33,402 bases of DNA. Source: Candidatus Parvarchaeota archaeon (GTDB lineage Archaea > Nanobdellota > Nanobdellia > WJKC01). The stretch is taken from positions 1-33,402 of the forward strand of contig JAFCFT010000018.1 of NCBI GenBank assembly GCA_017608505.1, in the 5' to 3' direction. Shown piece by piece: positions 25,998-33,402 of the stretch. Below the pieces are notes generated by a model. The model was not told the origin of the DNA. It searched no databases and saw only the letters and a program-made list of their open reading frames with translations. Every line of letters starts with the position of its first letter. Position 1 is the stretch's first letter. The translations under genes and the position numbers were made by a program.

Positions 25998-26678
25998 TTA
26001 TTCTCCCCTTGGCAATGTAATAACCATTGTAACTACTGCAAGAATTATAAATATCAATATTGCGCCAATAACTTCTGGCGTGCCTAAAGCATACGCAACG
26101 CCCTGATAACCCCCCTTATAATAAATCCCGTTTATCAACTGATACTCAACGCCGTTTACAACTATTGTGCTCGGCTTTCCCTCCACGCTGCTTATGTTCT
26201 CTGGATAAGCCCCTTGATAAGTATCCTCAACTATTAAATCCCCGCTTTCATTAACCATCCAAGCAGGAATCCTGTCCTGATATATCAGCCAATCCTGGAC
26301 TGCAATTATTGAAAACAAAGTAATAAGTCCTCCAATAAACAATATTGTTATTGGGTTTTTCACAGCATTTAATATTGTCTCTTGCGGCGTGCCTAAAAAC
26401 AAAAAAAGCAGATACCCTATGAAAAAAAGCAGAAAAACCATGATAAGCAAAGGAATTATTGCATTTATCCAAAAGCCTGCTCCTGCCATGACAACAACAA
26501 ACGCAACAGCAAAAGAAAGCAACCCATTAATGTCTGCCCTGTCGCTTACTATCTTTAACTTTGTAAGTATGCCGTACATGGCTGTAAACACAAGCAAGAA
26601 TGGAATCACATAATCAGTTATCCCAAGCTGCTTAAATATGTCTACAGGCATTGCTGTTTCCGGATACCCGACTGCCAT
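25998..26678 (-). CDS. Polytopic membrane protein, paralog family member 1
   Basis: 226-aa ORF; 'FKQLGITDYVIPFLLVFTAMYGILTKLKIV'; several TMs. Confidence 0.8.
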   Translation of the reverse strand: MAVGYPETAMPVDIFKQLGITDYVIPFLLVFTAMYGILTKLKIVSDRADINGLLSFAVAFVVVMAGAGFWINAIIPLLIMVFLLFFIGYLLFLFLGTPQETILNAVKNPITILFIGGLITLFSIIAVQDWLIYQDRIPAWMVNESGDLIVEDTYQGAYPENISSVEGKPSTIVVNGVEYQLINGIYYKGGYQGVAYALGTPEVIGAILIFIILAVVTMVITLPRGE

Positions 26679-27283
26679 CAGTACTTCTCACCTGCCTTCA
26701 TAAAAAGTTCTCCAAGCTTTTTTAAAAAGCTTTCTTTTCCCTTTTTCTCCTTAGGCCCGCTTACAAATATCAATATTATCACAAATATAAATATTCCAAA
26801 CATAATCAAAGACCCCCAGTCAATCCCAGTTATTTCTGGAATTGCAAGCCCTTTTAAAGATATCTCTCCAGCAACACTTATCCAAGTGAATATTATGACA
26901 GCGCCTATTGCGCCGAGCGCAATTAGCAATCTAAGCCACCCGCCCACATTATAAAACCCTTCCTCGTCTTTTGAAAGCACGCCCCCAATAATCAAGAACA
27001 TAAGCAAAGCAACAGTAACCATTCCTAAATGAGGAAACAGCTTGCTTATTAAAATCGTTGCAAAGGCGCTTGAAGCTGTAAAATACGCAACTGCCAAAGC
27101 AAGCATAAGCCTTGCCCCCCTATTGTCTTTTAAAAACTTAATCCTTTCCAAAACCAAAAACACAATAGCATAAATAACTAAAAAAACAGTTACAAACTCC
27201 ATGCCAGAAACTCCTGGCGGTGTCAAAGGCTCAAGCGCTTTATTAACAGTCTCAATTGTGCTTGCTATTGCATTAACGCTCAT
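26678..27283 (-). CDS. Polytopic membrane protein, family member 2
   Basis: 201-aa ORF; 'FVTVFLVIYAIVFLVLERIKFLKDNRGARLMLALAVAYFTAS'; several TMs. Confidence 0.8.
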   Translation of the reverse strand: MSVNAIASTIETVNKALEPLTPPGVSGMEFVTVFLVIYAIVFLVLERIKFLKDNRGARLMLALAVAYFTASSAFATILISKLFPHLGMVTVALLMFLIIGGVLSKDEEGFYNVGGWLRLLIALGAIGAVIIFTWISVAGEISLKGLAIPEITGIDWGSLIMFGIFIFVIILIFVSGPKEKKGKESFLKKLGELFMKAGEKY

Positions 27284-27286
27284 TTG

Positions 27287-27859
27287 CTAGCCTCCGCCTT
27301 TTTTCTCAGAAGGCGCCTTGCTTATATAATATATCACAACTATGAACGCCAAAAAGAACACTATGCCCCAAAAGTCTACAATTGACAAGCCAACGCTTGC
27401 CAAAATCCTTTCAGGACTCAGCATCTCCACGCTTATCCCTGTTCCCTGTATCAGCATCCACACCAATACTCCTCCAAGACTTATAACTACAATCCCTGCA
27501 CCTATCTTCAGCGTCATGGCGCCCATTGGGCCCTCAAACCAAGACTCAATGTCTTTTGCAAACATTGCAACAAGCATCAAGCCGCACACAATCACAATGC
27601 TTATTATTGAAACCCATGGCAAAAACCCTGTAATAAAACTTATGAACCACCCTGTCAAAACGCTTGTCATTGCAATTGTAAACGCAATTATTGCATTCAC
27701 TGCAGGACCTTTTTCCCCAAAAACCTTGGTCCTTCCAAGAACTCCGTAAATAATTGAAAACACTAGCAAAAAAGGCAGCACAATGTCAAATATCCCAAAC
27801 TTTTTCCAAGACTGTATTATGCCCACAACAACCGAACTCTCATTAACAGCAACTGCCAT
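27287..27859 (-). CDS. Polytopic membrane protein, family member 3
   Basis: 190-aa ORF; 'FGIFDIVLPFLLVFSIIYGVLGRTKVFGEKGPAVNAIIAFTIAM'; several TMs. Confidence 0.8.
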   Translation of the reverse strand: MAVAVNESSVVVGIIQSWKKFGIFDIVLPFLLVFSIIYGVLGRTKVFGEKGPAVNAIIAFTIAMTSVLTGWFISFITGFLPWVSIISIVIVCGLMLVAMFAKDIESWFEGPMGAMTLKIGAGIVVISLGGVLVWMLIQGTGISVEMLSPERILASVGLSIVDFWGIVFFLAFIVVIYYISKAPSEKKGGG

Positions 27860-27902
27860 ACTATTCTTTAGAATGTATCCTTTAGATTTAAACGTTTTCC
27901 CT

Positions 27903-27951
27903 GCCAGAGAGGGGGAAGAATCCCCCTCCCTAGGCCCTACCCACCCCCTCC
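27903..27951. repeat. GC-rich intergenic repeat, copy 1 (hairpin GAGGGGGA-AGAA-TCCCCCTC plus C-run tract)
   Basis: About 50 bp near-identical to 28006-28054. Confidence 0.9.
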
Positions 27952-28005
27952 AAGTTACTTTTTTGGGTTTCTTTTTCCCCTCCCTGAAGAAGGAGAAGAC
28001 GGTTT

Positions 28006-28054
28006 GCCAGAGAGGGGGAAGAATCCCCCTCCCTTAAGCCCTACCCACCCCCTC
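28006..28054. repeat. GC-rich intergenic repeat, copy 2
   Basis: Direct repeat of 27903-27951, offset 103 bp. Confidence 0.9.
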
Positions 28055-28147
28055 TAAATAAGTGTTTTTGCCCTAGAACCTGCCACCCAATCATTGCGCT
28101 AAAAACCAATTAATTATTTAAACAAGTTCTTCTAATTAAAAAACAAG

Positions 28148-28963
28148 ATGGCTTTTGACAACTATTCAGACTTTTTCAAGCTTAAAAAAATAGATGGAGG
28201 GCAATTTGTAGGCACAAAAATATACGAACATGAACTCAAAATGTTGGAAAGCTTTGATGTCCCGCCAAAATACTGGTTTGATATACGAGGGCGCGAAACA
28301 GAACTTGAAACAGAAGAAGGGTACGTCAAAAAACTAACACTAAATAACTATGATCTTAAATCAGTCCCAGAAGCCATAGGAAACTTAAAAGCTCTTTACT
28401 GGCTAAACTTAGAGCACAACAAAATAAAAGAACTCCCTAAAAGCATTGGAAAACTAGAAAATCTTATGTTCTTAAGCATGTCATACAACCAGCTTAAAAG
28501 CCTGCCTGACACCATAGGAGAACTTAAAAAATTAAACTGGGTAAATCTTGACAACAACAAAATAAAAGAGCTTCCTGAAAGTATAGGCAACCTAGAAAAC
28601 ATAATCCAGTTAAACCTGTCTTACAACAACCTCGAACACCTTCCAGAAACCATTGCAAATCTTAAGTCCTTAGGTAATTTCTCAGCAAGCAACAACAAAC
28701 TTAAAGAGATTCCAAAAAGCATCTTTAATCTAACTAAATTAGATTACCTTGACTTTGCAGACAACAAAATAAAAGAAGTCCCGTATGACATTTGCAAACT
28801 TAAAAACCTCAAAGCGCTGTTCTTAAACAACAACAAAATAAAAGAGCTTCCTTACTGCATCTGCAAACTGAAAAATTTAGAAGTATTATACGTCTCTGGC
28901 AACAACATTAAAAAGGTCCCAGACTGCATAAAAAACATGACTAACTTAGACCTTTCACTTTAA
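28148..28963 (+). CDS. Leucine-rich repeat protein with ~23-residue 'LxxLxxLxLxxNxIKELPxxIGx' repeats
   Basis: 271-aa ORF, about eight tandem LRRs, no signal peptide. Confidence 0.92.
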   Translation: MAFDNYSDFFKLKKIDGGQFVGTKIYEHELKMLESFDVPPKYWFDIRGRETELETEEGYVKKLTLNNYDLKSVPEAIGNLKALYWLNLEHNKIKELPKSIGKLENLMFLSMSYNQLKSLPDTIGELKKLNWVNLDNNKIKELPESIGNLENIIQLNLSYNNLEHLPETIANLKSLGNFSASNNKLKEIPKSIFNLTKLDYLDFADNKIKEVPYDICKLKNLKALFLNNNKIKELPYCICKLKNLEVLYVSGNNIKKVPDCIKNMTNLDLSL

Positions 28964-29902
28964 GGCCTTTTTTAACTCCTCTACTAAGTGATTCAGCAAG
29001 CCTTGTTTATACCTTCCTTCTTCCATTTCTTCGAGCACTCTCTTAATTTGATTTTCTAAATAGTATATTCTACGTCTCTTTTTTGCATCTTCTTCTTTTT
29101 GTCTTATTTCATCCGCTTTTTCAAGCAAGTCTTCAATTGTTAGACTCACTAATTGAACACTTTTTAAGAATTCATTTAATCTAGATATACGCTTTTCTAA
29201 TAAATCTTTATCTTCTTTAGAAAGTGCCTCGTAAATATTTTTTAGAAATCTTTCTATCTTAGCAGAGTCCTCTTTACTTACTACTTTTAAAATCTTTTCT
29301 GCTTCAGTTACTACTTTTATTGTTTCTGGAACTAATTTTTCAATTTCTGATTTCAACAATTCTCTGAATATCTCTTTTTGATTTTCAGAAAGCTTTTTTG
29401 CCACAATCTGCGCCACTCTTAAGACTTCCCCTTTCCCTCCTTTTTTAAGATAATCTTCTAAATTTTCCAAACAAGTCAATTGTCCTTTAGGAAGCCTTCG
29501 ACCTTTTTTTAACAATTCATTTAATTTTGTTTTTATCTTGTCATATTTCTTGTTAAAAAATATATTATTGATTGTATTAATATTTCTACTTATTAGCCCT
29601 CTTTTAAATTCATTATATAATTCGTACGTATGCTTTAACCGCATAAGCAAATAATTGATTTGAATATAACAAAATTCATAATCTTTATTTTCACACTTTT
29701 TTTCAAGCTTTTCAACTTGTTCTTTTAGACCAAAGCCCAAGCTTTTTAAAAATTTAAGCACATTCTCATAATGCCTAAGAGCCTTACAAATTTTTTCAGG
29801 TTTCTCTTTAAAATTTTCCAGCAACTTTATAAAAAGCCCTATATGATCTATAAATTCTAGTTTCCTTTTAGGAAATTTAATAGCAAAAGAAGGCCTCTTC
29901 AA
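28955..29902 (-). CDS. Charged alpha-helical protein of unknown function; probably a frameshifted continuation of the 645-aa upstream ORF
   Basis: 315-aa ORF from TTG without a visible SD; same frame open back to the A9 tract at 29932-29940. Confidence 0.6.
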   Translation of the reverse strand: MKRPSFAIKFPKRKLEFIDHIGLFIKLLENFKEKPEKICKALRHYENVLKFLKSLGFGLKEQVEKLEKKCENKDYEFCYIQINYLLMRLKHTYELYNEFKRGLISRNINTINNIFFNKKYDKIKTKLNELLKKGRRLPKGQLTCLENLEDYLKKGGKGEVLRVAQIVAKKLSENQKEIFRELLKSEIEKLVPETIKVVTEAEKILKVVSKEDSAKIERFLKNIYEALSKEDKDLLEKRISRLNEFLKSVQLVSLTIEDLLEKADEIRQKEEDAKKRRRIYYLENQIKRVLEEMEEGRYKQGLLNHLVEELKKALK

Positions 29903-29925
29903 AGATGCTGGGGCTGGCGGGCTAA

Positions 29926-31863
29926 CTAACGTTTTTTTTTAACTTCGCTGCATTTTTCGCCCTCAACATTATTTCCGCAGAACGGACAAGGGTATTTTGG
30001 GCATTTGTAAGTTACTGTCGGCCTGTAGAATGTCTTTTTACAATGTTCACATTTGTATTTGCACAAATACTTAGCAAAATCTTCAATTTTGATTAATTCA
30101 TTACATAACAAAGTATGTAAGTTTTCAACATCATTTATACTCTCAGCTTTTTCCAACTCTTTGAAAAAGGCATTAACCGCATCTAAAAGTTCTTTCTTCT
30201 TGTCGTCTGCTAATTCAGTTTTGACTTTACTATTTAGCACAGACCACGCTTCTTTCAGTTGATTTTTTATTTCTTCCCTCTCTTTTTCTTCTTTTTCTCT
30301 TTCTTGCTTTTCAATAGCACTCTCTGTTTCCCTTTCAATTCTGTCAAGCTCCCCATAATCAGACAAAAAGTCCTTCTCCTTCTTAATCATATTCTCGAGC
30401 GCTCGCAAAAGTAGTTCAACAAAGCTTGCTTCATTTACTGCTGAAAACCCTTTACTCTCATCAAGAAAATTACTATATTCTTCGTTAGTAGCCCACTTCT
30501 TTCTAGGATCTTGGAATATAATGGAAAATCCTTTAAAATGAACTAAATTTTTAATATGAATTTCTGGTACAATGCCATGATGTTCTAACACTGCTCCACC
30601 AGTAGCAGACCTAGAATAATTATTATATTCATTTAATAATGTTATTACACCTTTATCTTTGCCCTTTAAAAGAGTATCATAAAATTCATGTTCTTCTTTT
30701 TTAAGCGCTTTAAGTCCTGCAGCCATGCCCTTTAGATTAGCTGCCACATTTCTATATCCTGGATACCTCTTAATATAATAGTCCATTTTATCCATAATAA
30801 CATTCATCAACTTAGAATCACATTTTCTTTTGCTCCAAGAATGAATCCTTGAATGATACTCTTTAAATTTAGTAGCAATCTCTTTCCATGTAATGGAATC
30901 AGAGTTGATTAAAAGTGCTAATTCTTGTTTTTCATTATCATCTAAAGTACCTTTTTTTGCAAGATCCAAAATACCATTAACATACTCTATTATTTTCTTA
31001 AGTTTGTTGCGTAGATCTTTTTTCATTTTCAACTCCTTTTTAGAAAGGAATACCATTAAACTGCCAGCGTATTTTGGAGTAATCCACTTGCCAGAGAACA
31101 ATTCTTTAATATCCATCTCTTCCCATTTAGGGTTGCCTTCTTCGTCTAGAGGTATTTTTTCCTCCAACTCTTTTAACTCCTTTCTTGACACACCTTCAGG
31201 TGCAAACTTAGTGCCGCAATTAGGACACTCAGTATCAGTTGGGCTTACTTCAGTCTTGCAGTTTGGACAATAATATTTGATTTCTCCTGAAGGGGTTGTT
31301 GTTCTTCTTGGAATTTTACCGCCTTTTTCGCCGCCTCCGCCGCCAACTCCGCTTTTTTGGAATGCGTAAATGCCAGCCATGATTGCAATGATTATCATGA
31401 TTAGCGTGATAAGGCCTTGGCCTAGCTGGGCTGCGAAGTAGGCTTTTACAAACGCTGCAAGGGACAGGAATATGTAGGCAAAGGCTTCGTTGTCGTCTTT
31501 TGCTTCTTGCCAGATCTTTATGTTTATGGCAAGCATGGCAAACATTATTAAAAGGCCCACGTATGCTCCTGCGTCAGCTCCGCTTGTGTATATGAATATG
31601 AAAAACATGAGAAACAAGGCAACTGTAAGGCCGTTTATTCCGCTTGGGTTTTCATAAAAAATGCTTTTTTTAGATGTAAGATAAAAGCGAATGACCATTG
31701 CAATTACGCCTGCAATTGCCATTGCAGAAAGCTCTCTTGAATATTTCATCATGAAGTCGCGGAAAGCAGGATCTGCGTCCCAGCCGTACGAGTAATAATT
31801 TGCTTGTGCGAACGCGACACTTGCGATTAGAAAGACCACCAAAAGAGTTAATAATGCGCGCAT
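29926..31863 (-). CDS. Signal peptide plus multi-TM membrane protein with two zinc-ribbon motifs and charged helical region
   Basis: 645-aa ORF; MRALLTLLVVFLIASVAFA; 'YYCPNCKTEVSPTDTECPNCGTKF'; 'CEHCKKTFYRPTVTYKCPKYPCPFCGNN'. Confidence 0.85.
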   Translation of the reverse strand: MRALLTLLVVFLIASVAFAQANYYSYGWDADPAFRDFMMKYSRELSAMAIAGVIAMVIRFYLTSKKSIFYENPSGINGLTVALFLMFFIFIYTSGADAGAYVGLLIMFAMLAINIKIWQEAKDDNEAFAYIFLSLAAFVKAYFAAQLGQGLITLIMIIIAIMAGIYAFQKSGVGGGGGEKGGKIPRRTTTPSGEIKYYCPNCKTEVSPTDTECPNCGTKFAPEGVSRKELKELEEKIPLDEEGNPKWEEMDIKELFSGKWITPKYAGSLMVFLSKKELKMKKDLRNKLKKIIEYVNGILDLAKKGTLDDNEKQELALLINSDSITWKEIATKFKEYHSRIHSWSKRKCDSKLMNVIMDKMDYYIKRYPGYRNVAANLKGMAAGLKALKKEEHEFYDTLLKGKDKGVITLLNEYNNYSRSATGGAVLEHHGIVPEIHIKNLVHFKGFSIIFQDPRKKWATNEEYSNFLDESKGFSAVNEASFVELLLRALENMIKKEKDFLSDYGELDRIERETESAIEKQEREKEEKEREEIKNQLKEAWSVLNSKVKTELADDKKKELLDAVNAFFKELEKAESINDVENLHTLLCNELIKIEDFAKYLCKYKCEHCKKTFYRPTVTYKCPKYPCPFCGNNVEGEKCSEVKKKR

Positions 31864-31909
31864 AACAGTTAAATAAATAAGCAGGGATTATTATAAAAAA
31901 TTATTGGAT

Positions 31910-32347
31910 ATGAAGAAGAAGCAAAAAAATTGGGGCATGGCAATGATTGCATTTGTTTTAGTGACAAGCATGCTTAGCGTTTTTCAATATGCAAGTTTAA
32001 AGAAGTTTGATGTAAATGTTGTGATTGCAGTTAGCACAAGAGAAGTTTATCAGCACAAAGCAAGGGTTGATGAGAATGCGACTGCGCTTACAGCGCTAAG
32101 CGCGGTTGCAAGCGTTGTGTTTGAAAACGGGACAATTAAGTGCGTGCAGTCTGTGTGCAACAATGGGAACAGGACGTGGGTTGTGATGAATGAAAGAGGC
32201 GCGCAAATAGACCCGTTAACGCACAAGTTAAAGAGTGGGGAGACGCTGTATTATGTGTATGCTGGAAATGATGCAAAGCAGGAAGAAGAGGCGCTAAAAG
32301 CGCAAAAAGATGCCGAAGCAATAAAAAGGCTTTTAAAGTTGGAGTAA
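31910..32347 (+). CDS. Small N-anchored extracytoplasmic protein of unknown function (possibly DUF4430-like fold)
   Basis: ORF with N-terminal TM; ATG at 31910 preferred over the track's TTG at 31904; 'RTWVVMNERGAQIDPLTHKLKSGETLYYVYA'. Confidence 0.7.
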   Translation: MKKKQKNWGMAMIAFVLVTSMLSVFQYASLKKFDVNVVIAVSTREVYQHKARVDENATALTALSAVASVVFENGTIKCVQSVCNNGNRTWVVMNERGAQIDPLTHKLKSGETLYYVYAGNDAKQEEEALKAQKDAEAIKRLLKLE

Positions 32348-32359
32348 AATTAAAAAGCC

Positions 32360-32971
32360 ATGCTTTCCAAAAAAATTTTAAGGCAAGTTAAAAAAGCTGA
32401 TAAAATCGACACGCCGCGTTCTACAATAGAATTCTTGCTTGTAGCGTCAGGCGCTAAGCCAGGGGATGTTATAGACCTAATTAAAACAAAAAAAGTCCAA
32501 GACGAATTTAAAAAAGTAATTGAGAAAACACCAAATGTCAATTGGTTCACTAACACTAAAATAATGTCCCTTAATGTCTATTATTACAATACTGAAATCG
32601 TAAGTGGCGAGTTTATAGAGGAGTTTAAAAATGCTGATAAGGAATATTTCTCAATATACGAAGGGATATTGTTTGGCTACCCGCCTTGTTGCATTTTAAG
32701 TAATGAAAGTGGGAATACTATTAAAAAAAGGATGCCCGCAACAGAGCATTATTGGTGCTCTGAAAATTGCAAAAAAAGCATTAAATTGCAAAAGAAATAC
32801 GCAAGCATTGTTGAAGAGTACTTGCCTAAGTACAGCAAAATGATTAAAGAAAAAAGTTTAATGGACTTAGAAATATACAATCTGAAACAAATAAAAGTAC
32901 ATGTAAAAAAGGCTAATTTAAAAAAGACAATAGAGAATTTAGAAAAGGCATTAAAACTGCACTTGCTTTAG
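32360..32971 (+). CDS. Conserved archaeal protein, possibly DUF483-like
   Basis: 203-aa ORF; 'ILFGYPPCCILSNESG...HYWCSENCKKS' Cys motifs. Confidence 0.65.
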   Translation: MLSKKILRQVKKADKIDTPRSTIEFLLVASGAKPGDVIDLIKTKKVQDEFKKVIEKTPNVNWFTNTKIMSLNVYYYNTEIVSGEFIEEFKNADKEYFSIYEGILFGYPPCCILSNESGNTIKKRMPATEHYWCSENCKKSIKLQKKYASIVEEYLPKYSKMIKEKSLMDLEIYNLKQIKVHVKKANLKKTIENLEKALKLHLL

Positions 32972-33246
32972 ACTATCTAAAACTTTTTTAAAAAGTTCAT
33001 TCAAAAACTTTTTTTCATTGTCACTTAAAAGATTCTGATTCTCCAGATTTATAAAAAATCCATTAATTCTGTAATACTGCACCATCTCTCGTCTTTGCAG
33101 GCTGTTCCTTTTAAATGAAATGAACTTCTTAATATGGTTTGAGGGTCTTGAATAGCATCTATTTCGCATTTGCAATTTTGGTTTTGGCAATGTCTTATTG
33201 AAGCTTTGTTGATTTTGTTTTTAACATCAGAAGCATTGATCGCCAT
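32951..33246 (-). pseudogene. Possible frameshifted small gene in two overlapping frames (65-aa and 79-aa ORFs)
   Basis: N-terminal frame from 33246 (MAINASDVKNKINKASIRHCQNQNCKCE...) and C-terminal frame ending 32951 (...REMVQYYRINGFFINLENQNLLSDNEKKFLNELFKKVLDSL) overlap. Confidence 0.3.
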
Positions 33247-33381
33247 AATGGTTTGTAACTTATAGTGTTATATAAATATTTAGTCTTCGGGTTAAGTGAC
33301 ATTAATTGTGTTTTTATTTTCCCAGTTTCTTATTTTTAGTTATGTAAAATTTAATAAGTAAAAGTCGGAGGTGATGTCCAA

Positions 33382-33402
33382 GTGGACATCCAATTGTTTT
33401 TA
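33382..33402 (+). CDS. Start of a truncated CDS (GTG GAC ATC CAA TTG TTT TTA...)
   Basis: Strong SD GGAGGTGAT at 33367-33375, 6 nt before the GTG; runs off the window. Confidence 0.45.

Noticed and set aside
27342-27749. 135-aa plus ORF
   Set aside because: Antisense to the polytopic membrane protein gene.
27903-28054. CRISPR-like repeat/spacer reading of the two GC-rich repeats
   Set aside because: Only two copies, ~50-bp units with one ~54-bp gap, no cas genes; does not meet CRISPR criteria.

Overview
The window looks archaeal and AT-rich: SD sites, GTG/TTG starts, FlaI/TadA- and FlaJ/TadC-like motor proteins, class III prepilin-like N-termini and zinc ribbons. It probably comes from a DPANN-like lineage, but that is inference. 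The core is a minus-strand, tightly overlapping cluster (about 141-24749). It encodes a type II/IV secretion ATPase, a double-domain GspF/TadC membrane platform, and about 16 proteins with a single N-terminal pilin-like hydrophobic segment. These range from 43-52 aa micro-ORFs absent from the supplied ORF track to 600-1152 aa Cys-rich ectodomain proteins. Two paralogs carry a transglutaminase-like Cys motif, one of them with a C-terminal LamG-like domain. The cluster ends with a 1570-aa secreted Cys-rich protein. Downstream of the motor genes are two plus-strand coiled-coil proteins, three paralogous polytopic membrane proteins, a GC-rich duplicated intergenic element with hairpin and G-quadruplex potential, an LRR protein, and a zinc-ribbon membrane protein. 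The last appears split from a downstream helical ORF by a slippery A9 tract. No tRNA, rRNA, CRISPR or transposase was recognised. Best candidate for an undescribed system: the disulfide-rich, multi-prepilin Tad/archaellum-like surface machine. All homology statements come from motif recognition by eye; no searches were run.
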